Assembly (NCBI GenBank): GCA_051003795.1
Contig: JBPCKZ010000151.1
Coordinates: forward strand, 1-7,524
DNA length: 7,524 nt
From: JALYXS01 sp051003795
GTDB lineage: Bacteria; Acidobacteriota; Terriglobia; Bryobacterales; Bryobacteraceae
Direction of reading: 5' to 3'
The notes beneath the pieces were generated by a model. The model had not been told where the DNA came from, ran no database searches, and saw only the letters and a program-made list of their open reading frames with translations. Below are positions 1 through 6,007 of the stretch, in pieces. Both the position numbers and the translations under genes were made by a program. Position 1 is the stretch's first letter. Each line of letters opens with the position of its first letter.

Positions 1-2
1 GT

Positions 3-551
3 GTAAACGCTCAGGAAGCGATGGCGGTTTTGGAAGCAAAGACTCACTGGCCTCGAGCTTCAATCCTCCGCCGTGCCCAAAAACTCGGGCTATTGAATGC
101 AAAGCAACGAGCCATGAAGCCCTGGACAGAACCCGAAATTGTATTCGTCCTCGAACGGGTCAACCACAGCACCGTGAAAGAGATTGCGCGTCAGCTCGAT
201 CGGTCGGAAAAGTCGGTCTCTCGCTGGTTGGAGAACGAAGGACTTTCCTACAGATGCGAGGAGGGTGTAACCGCCACACAATTGAGGCGGATGCTTTGTG
301 TCCGGCATGCCACGATCTCTGAGTGGCTCGATCAGAAGCTGCTCTCACGCACTCGGGAAGGCAGATTTACCGATCGGTATTTGAATCTGTTCTTCCGAAA
401 ACATCGCGATCTGCTGAAATGGGATGAACTGCCGACGTCCACGAAGGCATGGATACTGGAAATCATCGGGAATGACGACGAGGCAGATCAGGGATCGGAC
501 TTCACGTCTCGTCGGAGGCGGCCCGGTGCCAAACCTCAAAAGGCGGAATGA
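3..551 (+). CDS. Multi-helix-turn-helix DNA-binding protein (5' end probably outside window)
   Basis: The frame is open to the left edge, and the first ATG (base 21) has no well-spaced ribosome binding site, so the true start is probably upstream. Counting from that ATG (176 residues), three DNA-binding-like units are visible. Residues 8-24 end in RRAQKLGL, which looks like the end of one helix-turn-helix. Residues 34-74 form a homeodomain-like unit opening with PWTEPE and carrying VKEIARQLDRSEKSVSRWL as turn and recognition helix. Residues 79-113 resemble a MerR/excisionase-type unit (TATQLRRML, then HATISEWLDQKLL). The tail (152-176) is charged and basic, consistent with a disordered nucleic-acid-binding end. 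A DNA-binding role is inferred from these motifs; targets are unknown. The 3' end overlaps the convergent gene at 502-996 by 50 bp. It could be a phage- or island-type regulator, but no integrase or phage gene is visible here. Confidence 0.7.
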   Translation, partial: VNAQEAMAVLEAKTHWPRASILRRAQKLGLLNAKQRAMKPWTEPEIVFVLERVNHSTVKEIARQLDRSEKSVSRWLENEGLSYRCEEGVTATQLRRMLCVRHATISEWLDQKLLSRTREGRFTDRYLNLFFRKHRDLLKWDELPTSTKAWILEIIGNDDEADQGSDFTSRRRRPGAKPQKAE

Positions 552-996
552 GATCCGGTTTCCGAATTTTCCATTCCTCATCGCATCGCGCCCAGTAATT
601 CTCAATTCGAGCCATTAGGGGATTGCGCGCCGCGTAATAGCCGAGCGCGTGCCGCCAACTCTCGGCCTTAGGCAACGCGAATACGTGTTCGTCCATCCAG
701 GTAATTAGGCGTAGCCACAGGAACGGACGTTCTTCTGGGTGCGCCTTCTCATAGCCTGCCACGTACTCGAGGAAGCCCGGGCAGCGCTCGTTGAGGATAG
801 AGATTGCCTGTGATCCCAAGCCGTGGTGATCGACTACCAAGCGAACCCAATATGAGAACGCTCTCCAGTCGATGAAATCGCGAATGGCGCCGTCCAGCCG
901 TTCTGCAGGTACAAATTGCCGTTCATGTTCCGCCAAGACCCGTGATCGTTCTGCTAAGGCGATTTCGGCTCTGTGTTGTTTCGATGAGGTTGTCAT
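502..996 (-). CDS. Hypothetical protein, Trp-rich, 164 residues
   Basis: I do not recognise a family. The protein is soluble-looking, with no signal peptide or membrane segment, and probably mostly helical. It has eight Trp residues (44, 50, 94, 100, 114, 135, 142, 156) and a charged N-terminal helix (about 8-40). Its amino acid composition is natural, unlike most antisense reading frames here, which supports a real gene. The ATG at 994-996 lacks a clear Shine-Dalgarno sequence; an 8-bp inverted repeat lies 17-43 bases upstream and could be an operator. The last 16 codons and the stop overlap the end of the helix-turn-helix gene on the other strand. The two may belong to the same accessory region, but nothing shows a shared function. 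Confidence 0.6.
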   Translation of the reverse strand: MTTSSKQHRAEIALAERSRVLAEHERQFVPAERLDGAIRDFIDWRAFSYWVRLVVDHHGLGSQAISILNERCPGFLEYVAGYEKAHPEERPFLWLRLITWMDEHVFALPKAESWRHALGYYAARNPLMARIENYWARCDEEWKIRKPDLIPPFEVWHRAASDET

Positions 997-1012
997 TCTG
1001 CGTGTTACGGCG

Positions 1013-1039
1013 CTGAGGTCAATGTCAACAAGACCTCAG
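1013..1039. repeat. Inverted repeat upstream of the 502-996 gene
   Basis: Arms ctgaggtc (1013-1020) and gacctcag (1032-1039) are perfect 8-bp complements separated by 11 bases. Read on the minus strand, the element lies 17 to 43 bases before the ATG at 996 and contains TTGACA (complement of 1023-1028), but no good -10 box follows at the right distance. It may be an operator for the minus-strand gene; the function is inference. Confidence 0.45.
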
Positions 1040-1470
1040 GAACGTTTCTGATCACTCCTGATCGTATTCCAACGACCAGCACACATGCAGGAGCGGGCGC
1101 GGCCCGATAAGGTTCAAGCGTACCGGTTTCGACCCTTACGGCGAAGAAACGAAGCCGAGCGATTTACTGTCTTAAATTCCGAGCACCGGAATTCACCCAA
1201 TACTGAAGGGTTCGACGAGAGAGGGGCTCAAGGATCGAGATCCCGGCAGGATTGATCCGGGAATGTCGGCCAAAAAAGGTCTGTGGGGGAAAACAGTTCC
1301 CGATCGGAATAGCTCCAGATTCGGGCGGGCCCGCGGATATATTTAGCCGGTTTTTCGGCGGAGCCCGCCACGAGCCGGTCATGACCTGCCGGCGTTTTCT
1401 CGGCCGCTCGTCGACCCACTTCCGTCTTTGCAGACAGGAGGTTTGATCTATTCGATGCGGGCCACCTCGA

Positions 1471-1492
1471 CTGCTACAGTAGCTGCTACAGT
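1471..1492. repeat. Tandem 10-bp direct repeat with 12-bp period
   Basis: The sequence ctgctacagt occurs at 1471-1480 and again at 1483-1492. The first copy with the linker also forms a palindrome (gctac-a-gtagc, 1473-1483). TACA/TGTA-type half sites are known from BlaI/CopY-family operators, but a full operator is not present. It lies in an otherwise empty stretch about 105 bases from the 3' end of the tRNA gene. Confidence 0.4.
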
Positions 1493-1596
1493 TTGACGTG
1501 CGTATCGGGGTCACGGCGTGGCGGTTCGTGTCGTGGCTGGTCGAAGACGGCGATAACGCAACCGCTTGAAATTACAGAGGAAACGTTGAAAAGGAA

Positions 1597-1673
<77 letters not shown>

Positions 1674-1785
1674 GCATGAAATCGGATACGGAAACGATGG
1701 TACCACATGGTGGCACGGGCAAGGCAAACCTGTGCGAGAATAAGCAGGTGCATGAGACCCGCCTTGAGCGGCGCGGGAGGGTACT

Positions 1786-2085
1786 TTGAGCCACCAATCC
1801 GAAACTCCGTTTGACAGTATTGACGGTTCGCACCAGTATGTTGCGCTTTTAGCCGATGCGATCGAAGAAGCCAAGGTGGATGTGGAAGCGGAAATTGCGC
1901 TCGCAAACGCCGACGGCGCCCCCCGGCGAAGAGAAGCGCTTCAACTGGTCGGCTATAACCTCATAAAACTTTCGTCCCACATCACCGCGAGCCGTCGCAT
2001 TCTGAACGATCTGCGCACGCTTCGGCGCTTATTGCTCGATGAGCGTACGGTGGTCGAACCGCTCGCGCGCCGCGCGGGAGAATAG
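1786..2085 (+). CDS. Small hypothetical protein, helical, TTG start, 99 residues
   Basis: I do not recognise a family. The TTG at 1786 is chosen because ggagg at 1776-1780 sits five bases upstream, a good ribosome binding site, and the frame contains no in-frame ATG that would make a better start. The product is acidic at the N-terminus and almost wholly helical: residues about 18-42 are rich in Ala and Glu, and 50-90 form an amphipathic helix rich in Leu and Arg. There is no membrane segment, signal or metal motif. It is divergent from the tRNA-Asp gene, so 1674-1785 must hold both promoters, though neither is clear by eye. The stop is followed within five bases by a possible hairpin and T-run. 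A coiled-coil or helix-bundle adaptor would fit, but this is speculation. Confidence 0.6.
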   Translation: MSHQSETPFDSIDGSHQYVALLADAIEEAKVDVEAEIALANADGAPRRREALQLVGYNLIKLSSHITASRRILNDLRTLRRLLLDERTVVEPLARRAGE

Positions 2086-2089
2086 TTCC

Positions 2090-2187
2090 GTTTCACTCAA
2101 CCGCTTACACTTCAAACAGGTGTTAACGGGCCAGTCTGGCCTAGGTTTCGCATCTTTCCGTACGTTCATTTTTGGGTGAAACTTTTT
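2090..2187 (+). terminator. Possible structured RNA or terminator with long outer stem and T-run
   Basis: Bases 2090-2100 (gtttcactcaa) pair with 2172-2182 (ttgggtgaaac) over 11 positions, ten Watson-Crick and one G-U, and the right arm runs straight into TTTTT (2183-2187). Between them are a palindrome ggccag-t-ctggcc (2129-2141) and a weaker hairpin (about 2102-2128). The stop codon of the preceding gene ends at 2085. It could be an unusual terminator or a small branched RNA; an 11-bp match of this kind could also arise by chance about once in a window this size. Confidence 0.35.
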
Positions 2188-2237
2188 GCTCCCGATGCCT
2201 CAAGATCCCACTATCCGGGCCTAAAAAACCCAGGTGC

Positions 2238-2266
2238 TTGACATTAAATATTCTTGAGATTAATAT
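2238..2266 (+). promoter_or_regulatory. Sigma-70-type promoter of carD
   Basis: A perfect -35 box TTGACA (2238-2243) is followed by a 17-base AT-rich spacer and TAATAT (2261-2266) as the -10 box, four of six matching consensus. Transcription would begin near 2273, giving a leader of about 60 nt before the carD ATG. The surrounding 2100-2330 stretch is more AT-rich than the flanking genes, as expected for a promoter. Confidence 0.6.
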
Positions 2267-2296
2267 TATCTTGCTCGTGAAATTGTCCAAAATTTA

Positions 2297-2318
2297 ACAA
2301 CCAAGCACTGGTGGTTGT
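2297..2318 (+). promoter_or_regulatory. Inverted repeat in the carD leader
   Basis: Arms acaacca (2297-2303) and tggttgt (2312-2318) are perfect complements around an 8-base loop. The element lies in the predicted leader, ending four bases before the Shine-Dalgarno gggag (2322-2326). It could be an operator or an RNA hairpin affecting translation, possibly autoregulatory; there is no direct evidence. Confidence 0.4.
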
Positions 2319-2334
2319 CGTGGGAGATCCTCAA

Positions 2335-2844
2335 ATGACCTTCGAAATCGGTGAAAAAGTTGTCTATCCTAATCAAGGCGTTGGGACAATCGAAAATATC
2401 AGTTCCCGTTCCTTCGGGACCCAGTCGGAAAAGTTTTATCTCCTTCGACTGGTTTACACCAGCATGACCGTCATGATCCCTTTCAATAACGTGGGGAACA
2501 TAGGGCTGCGGAAAATAACCAAGAACGCCGAACTTACCCGCGTGCTGGCCTTCCTTTCCCACGGTTTGGCTCAGAACTGCACCGATTGGAAGTGCCGCTT
2601 CAAGCAAAATACGGACAAGATGCAGAGTGGCAATTTGCTTCAAATCGCCGAAGTCCTGAAAGGCCTTCTTATTCTGCAAAACGAAAAACCGCTTTCATTC
2701 CGCGAGAAAAAAATGCTCGACCGGGCGCGGCATATGTTGCTTTCGGAAGTCTCGATCGCGCGCGGGCTCTGTGAACACGAAGCGGTGGCGATGCTGCAGA
2801 AGGCGCTGGCGAAGTCGGACCTCGCGCTGCCCTCGAACAACTGA
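2335..2844 (+). CDS. carD: CarD family transcriptional regulator
   Basis: CarD proteins bind the beta subunit of RNA polymerase and stabilise the open promoter complex, tuning housekeeping and rRNA transcription. The ATG at 2335 is preferred over a GTG at 2311 because gggag (2322-2326) lies eight bases upstream and the protein then opens with the family's N-terminus (MTFEIGEKVVYPNQGVGTI). Residues 1-60 form the Tudor-like RNA-polymerase-interacting domain (VVYP, GVG, later VMIPF and GLR). Residues 65-165 form the helical DNA-binding domain. TDWKCRF places Trp85 where the minor-groove-wedging Trp sits, and LSFREKKMLDRA (120-131) is a typical family segment. The length of 169 fits the family. 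It has its own promoter upstream. The oxidase operon begins 69 bases downstream, so read-through is possible. Confidence 0.95.
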   Translation: MTFEIGEKVVYPNQGVGTIENISSRSFGTQSEKFYLLRLVYTSMTVMIPFNNVGNIGLRKITKNAELTRVLAFLSHGLAQNCTDWKCRFKQNTDKMQSGNLLQIAEVLKGLLILQNEKPLSFREKKMLDRARHMLLSEVSIARGLCEHEAVAMLQKALAKSDLALPSNN

Positions 2845-2878
2845 CCGTTCTCTTGTTTCACGCCGGAAGGGCCTTGTC

Positions 2879-2884
2879 TATACT
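2879..2884 (+). promoter_or_regulatory. Candidate -10 box for the oxidase operon
   Basis: TATACT (2879-2884) matches five of six -10 consensus bases and lies 30 bases before the coxB ATG. The -35 region is poor: GTTTCA at 2855-2860 with an 18-base spacer matches only three positions. An activated or alternative-sigma promoter, or read-through from carD, remains possible. Confidence 0.3.
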
Positions 2885-2905
2885 GGTAACGGCACTGGTC
2901 ACGGC
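2882..2905 (+). repeat. Tandem 12-bp repeat in the oxidase leader
   Basis: actggtaacggc (2882-2893) is directly followed by actggtcacggc (2894-2905); 11 of 12 bases are identical. The pair starts inside the candidate -10 box and ends eight bases before the coxB start. Two adjacent copies about one helical turn apart could be a binding site for an oligomeric regulator. Confidence 0.45.
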
Positions 2906-2913
2906 CCATCCGC

Positions 2914-3702
2914 ATGGCGCTTTCTTTACTTCTCGGCATTCTCGCCACTGTCACCGGATTTCTCTTCCTTAACCCCCCGGCGTGGTTTCCGCGGCCTATA
3001 TCGCTGGCGGGAATTCAATACGACCGACAATTTCAATTCACGCTTTGCGCGGTAGGGTTCATCTTCGCGTCCGCGCAATTGCTCTTGGGCTTCACGATCT
3101 GGCGTTTCCGCCGGAATCGGAATCTCAATCCGCCAGTGCACACGCATGGAAGCCGCCGCGTGGAACTGCTGTGGACCGCGGCCGCGACGATGCTCTTCGC
3201 CGGACTCGCGTTGAGCGGAACGCGCATCTGGGCGGGAGTCCACTTCACCCCCCCGGCCCGCGACGCCGAAATCGTCGAGGTCTACGCTCACCAATTTGCC
3301 TGGAGCTTTCGGTATCCCGGTACGGACGCCAAGTTCGGGCGCACGGACATCCACCTGATCGACGATGCCGGGCAGAATCCGTTTGGACTCGATGAGCGCG
3401 ATCCCGCGGGGCAAGACGACATTATCAGTTCCAACTTGAAAGTTCCCGCTGGGAAAGAAGTCTCGTTGATCCTGCATTCGCGCGATGTTATTCACGATTT
3501 CTTCGTGCGCGAACTGCGGTTAAAACAGGACATCGTGCCGGGAATGGACATCCCGTACCGCTTCCGCGCGGAGAAGATCGGGACCTATGAAATTGCATGC
3601 TCGGAGCTTTGCGGCCTCGGGCACAGTCAGATGCGCGCCACCATGGAAGTCATGTCCCAGGGCGAGTTCGATCGATGGAAACAGACGCACGCACGCAGGT
3701 AG
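2914..3702 (+). CDS. coxB: Cytochrome c oxidase subunit II (CuA)
   Basis: This subunit accepts electrons from cytochrome c at the dinuclear CuA centre on the outer face and passes them to subunit I. The N-terminus has a hydrophobic signal or anchor (3-20), then membrane helices at about 43-63 and 87-105, and a cupredoxin domain (116-250). All CuA ligands are present: His194, Cys229, Glu231 (carbonyl), Cys233, His237 and Met240 in ACSELCGLGHSQM. There is no C-terminal heme-binding CxxCH domain, so it is not of the caa3 fusion type, and no lipobox. The Trp normally serving as electron entry (GHQWYW) is Phe128 here (AHQFAWSF), followed by RYPG and KFG, a pattern I associate with a subfamily found in soil bacteria. 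ATG 2914 is the only common start after an in-frame stop at 2887; no Shine-Dalgarno is evident. The 3' end overlaps coxA by 28 bp. Confidence 0.96.
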   Translation: MALSLLLGILATVTGFLFLNPPAWFPRPISLAGIQYDRQFQFTLCAVGFIFASAQLLLGFTIWRFRRNRNLNPPVHTHGSRRVELLWTAAATMLFAGLALSGTRIWAGVHFTPPARDAEIVEVYAHQFAWSFRYPGTDAKFGRTDIHLIDDAGQNPFGLDERDPAGQDDIISSNLKVPAGKEVSLILHSRDVIHDFFVRELRLKQDIVPGMDIPYRFRAEKIGTYEIACSELCGLGHSQMRATMEVMSQGEFDRWKQTHARR

Positions 3703-5378
3703 CGCCAGCTTGGCGGCGCCGCTTTTCCGGACGGATTTTCAATCGTGTTTTCAGCCGCGATCATCGCACGATCGGCAAGCAATACTTTTTCCTTTCTCTT
3801 CTCGCCGTGTTTTCCGGAATCGTCCTATCGCTTCTCATGCGCTTTCACTTGGTCCATCCCGAGGCGGTCTTGCCCGGGATCGGCGTGCTGGCCCCTGAAC
3901 ATTACCTGGCGATCATGACGATGCACGGGACTATCATGGTCTTCTTCGTTCTGACGACCGCGCCGCAGAACGCCTTCGGCAACTGCATTCTGCCAAGCCA
4001 GATCGGGGCAAGCGAAATGGCCTTTCCGCTGCTGAACATGCTTTCGTTCTGGACCACTCTGGTTTCCTTCGGGCTGCTGATGGCCGCATCCCACGCCGCT
4101 GGGGGCAGCCCTCTATCGGGTTGGACGGCGTACCCTCCGCTTAGCGCGGTGGGCGCCATTTCAGGTCCCGGCGAAGGTCTCGGGCAGACGCTCTGGTTCA
4201 TCAGCATGGGCGTCTTTTGCATAGCGTCGCTGATGGGATCGATCAACTTCATCGTCACGGTTTTGGAATTTCGCGCGCCAGGGATGTCGCTGATGCGCAT
4301 GCCGCTAACGTGCTGGAGTTGGCTGGTAACGGCGATGCTGAGTCTTATTGCGTTTCCGGTGCTGCTGTCCGGTTCCATTCTGCTGCTGCTCGACCGCTTG
4401 GCGGGAACCAGTTTCTTCCTGCCCGCGGGATTGGTAATCGCCGACCGGATATTGCCGAACCGGGGCGGATCGCCGTTGCTGTGGCAACATCTGTTCTGGT
4501 TCTTCGGACATCCGGAAGTTTATATCGCGATTCTGCCGGGCATGGGAATCGTCTCGCACTTGCTTTCCACATTTTCGCGGAAGCCCGTATTCGGCTATAG
4601 GGCAATGGTGATTGCGATGTTCGCGATCGGGTTTCTCGGCCTGCTGGTCTGGGGGCATCACATGTTCATCAGCGGCTTGAACCCGTATTCCGGCTTGGCA
4701 TTCTCGCTTCTGACCATGGTCATCGGGGTGCCGTCGGCCATCAAAACGTTCAACTGGATCGCGACGGCGTGGGGAGGAAATCTGCGGCTCACGACATCCA
4801 TGTTGTTTGCCCTGGGGTTCGTTTCGGTGTTCGTGACGGGAGGCCTCAGCGGAATGTTCTTGGGGCAGCCCGCGCTCGATCAGTATTTTCACGACACGTA
4901 TTTCGTGGTCGCGCATTTCCACATCATTATGGGCGTCGCGGCGGTGTTCGGCATTTTCGCCGCGACCTTCTTCTGGTTTCCGAAAATGTTCGGCCGAATG
5001 ATGAACGAAACGCTTGGCAAGCTCCATTTCTATCTGACTTTCATCGGAGTTTATGCGATATTTCTGCCGATGCACTTCGTTGGTTTCGCCGGCAATCCGC
5101 GCCGCTACGCCGATTTCACGAGTTTTCAATTCCTCGCGGATTTGATGCCGCTGCACCGCTGGATGACCCACGCGGCCTACTTCACCGCATCGGCCCAATT
5201 GCCGTTCTTATTCAATCTATTCTGGAGCATGAGGAGGGGCCCGGTTGCGCCGGTGAATCCCTGGGAGGCGACCACTCTCGAATGGTCGGATTCTCCGCGG
5301 GCGATGGTGTATCGCGGACCGTATGAGTACGGCGTTCCGGAAGCGCCGCAAGATTACCTGATGCAGGATACGGAATGA
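3675..5378 (+). CDS. coxA: Cytochrome c oxidase subunit I
   Basis: This is the catalytic heme-copper subunit: O2 is reduced to water at heme a3-CuB with proton pumping. The 567 residues span about twelve membrane helices. Heme a ligands are His84 (MHGTIMVFF) and His416; the heme a3 ligand is His414 (HDTYFVVAHFH). CuB ligands are His279, His328 and His329, with the cross-linking Tyr283 (FGHPEVY). Glu281 in that motif places it in the A1-type group, and K-channel Lys357 (PSAIKTFNW) is present. At the D-channel entrance the usual Asp is Glu114 (GASEMAFPLLNMLSFW), and the second Asn of the NN pair is Met122, while Asn121 and Asn191 are kept. ATG 3675 is preferred over ATG 3597: it has ggcgag eight bases upstream and gives the short polar N-terminus usual in the family, whereas the longer form adds an Arg-rich stretch. 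It overlaps coxC by ATGA. Confidence 0.97.
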   Translation: METDARTQVAPAWRRRFSGRIFNRVFSRDHRTIGKQYFFLSLLAVFSGIVLSLLMRFHLVHPEAVLPGIGVLAPEHYLAIMTMHGTIMVFFVLTTAPQNAFGNCILPSQIGASEMAFPLLNMLSFWTTLVSFGLLMAASHAAGGSPLSGWTAYPPLSAVGAISGPGEGLGQTLWFISMGVFCIASLMGSINFIVTVLEFRAPGMSLMRMPLTCWSWLVTAMLSLIAFPVLLSGSILLLLDRLAGTSFFLPAGLVIADRILPNRGGSPLLWQHLFWFFGHPEVYIAILPGMGIVSHLLSTFSRKPVFGYRAMVIAMFAIGFLGLLVWGHHMFISGLNPYSGLAFSLLTMVIGVPSAIKTFNWIATAWGGNLRLTTSMLFALGFVSVFVTGGLSGMFLGQPALDQYFHDTYFVVAHFHIIMGVAAVFGIFAATFFWFPKMFGRMMNETLGKLHFYLTFIGVYAIFLPMHFVGFAGNPRRYADFTSFQFLADLMPLHRWMTHAAYFTASAQLPFLFNLFWSMRRGPVAPVNPWEATTLEWSDSPRAMVYRGPYEYGVPEAPQDYLMQDTE

Positions 5379-6007
5379 CGCGCACAAGCATTTCGAACCA
5401 GGGCGGGCCGCCCGTGGAGCCCACGGGCTTCGGAGGCGGGGGGGAGAATTCCGGCGATCGCGGCGGCTCCCGAAGAGCTTCGTTAATGGGGCTGTTCGTG
5501 CTGATGGCGGCAAGCGTCATGACGTTCGCCTCGCTGTTCAGCGCTCTTGTCGTGCGGCGCGGACTGTCGAACGACTGGACGAAATTTCCGTTTCCGCCGA
5601 TTCTCTGGACCAACACCGCAGTGTTGCTGGCGAGCAGCGTGGCGCTGGATCTTGCTCGGCGATCGTTGAAATCCGGTAGGCGGCGCGCTTTCAATTATCT
5701 TTGGCCGTTGGGCACTTTGCTGGGGGCGGGATTTCTGGCGGGCCAGATTATCGCCTGGCGGCAACTGAATGCGGCGGGCGTGTTTCTGGCCGGCAATCCG
5801 AGCAGCTCGTTCTTCTACGTTCTGACTTGGGCGCACGCGGCGCACGCGGTCGGAGGACTCGCGGCGCTGATCTACGTCGGCGTTCAGGCGTTAAGGTACC
5901 GGTTAGGCCCGGCCAAGCGGACGGCGGTCGAGGTGAGCACGTACTTCTGGCATTTTCTCGACGTGCTCTGGCTAGGCTTGATGGCGATCTTCCTGTTTTG
6001 GGGATGA
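5375..6007 (+). CDS. coxC: Cytochrome c oxidase subunit III
   Basis: Subunit III stabilises the oxidase core and supports sustained proton uptake by the D-channel. The 210 residues start with a Gly-rich polar tail (about 9-33) and then about five membrane helices (37-59, 76-96, 108-127, 147-173, 186-209), the short five-helix form of the family. Family signatures are GQIIAW in the third helix, WAHAAHAVGG in the fourth (152-161), and STYFWHFLDVLWLGL (188-202), equivalent to the YWHFVDVVW motif. The usual Glu of the third helix is not obvious; Gln124 lies in that region. The start ATG overlaps the coxA stop in ATGA, and the next gene begins the same way, so translation is probably coupled. A second subunit III-like gene follows directly, so this is one of a pair. 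Confidence 0.92.
   Translation: MTRTSISNQGGPPVEPTGFGGGGENSGDRGGSRRASLMGLFVLMAASVMTFASLFSALVVRRGLSNDWTKFPFPPILWTNTAVLLASSVALDLARRSLKSGRRRAFNYLWPLGTLLGAGFLAGQIIAWRQLNAAGVFLAGNPSSSFFYVLTWAHAAHAVGGLAALIYVGVQALRYRLGPAKRTAVEVSTYFWHFLDVLWLGLMAIFLFWG

Larger units (their letters stand above)
997..1596. other. About 600-base stretch without a convincing gene
   Basis: Open frames on both strands (for example 1164-1514 minus and 1252-1446 plus) have unnatural compositions rich in Arg, Pro and Ser, no good ribosome sites and no recognisable motif. Seen directly: an inverted repeat at 1013-1020/1032-1039; arms tcccgg and ccggga at 1241-1246/1257-1262; 7-bp arms at 1324-1330/1363-1369; a perfect palindrome ggtcatgacc at 1377-1386; an aggagg motif at 1436-1441, 13 bases before a 13-codon frame at 1455-1496; and a tandem 10-bp repeat at 1471-1492. 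It may be decayed accessory DNA next to the tRNA gene. I see no RNA gene of known type in it. Confidence 0.5.

Noticed and set aside
1164..1514. 116-residue minus-strand frame in the non-coding stretch
   Set aside because: Cys/Ser/Arg/Pro-rich composition, no domain pattern and no good start signal.
1483..1569. 28-codon plus-strand frame ending at 1569 that reads like a protein tail (for example TAWRFVSWLVEDGD)
   Set aside because: An in-frame stop lies at 1480-1482 and no start or homology can be shown; too short to call a gene remnant.
2311..2334. GTG 2311 as carD start
   Set aside because: It falls in the leader hairpin and lacks a ribosome site; ATG 2335 has gggag at good spacing and begins with the family N-terminus.
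2926..3495. 189-residue minus-strand frame inside coxB
   Set aside because: Antisense shadow of a gene with all CuA ligands; no independent start signal or motif.
3597..3674. Upstream extension of coxA from ATG 3597
   Set aside because: It would add 26 residues rich in Arg and His unlike the family N-terminus and overlap coxB by about 100 bp; ATG 3675 has a plausible ribosome site and a normal N-terminus.
4305..5198. 297-residue open frame on the minus strand inside coxA
   Set aside because: Composition is dominated by Arg, Gln, Glu and His with no motif; it is the antisense shadow of a clearly coding gene.
5701..6003. Upstream extension of the second subunit III gene
   Set aside because: The added residues lie out of frame inside coxC, are Gly/Arg-rich and not membrane-like; ATG 6004 overlaps the coxC stop in the same way as its neighbours.
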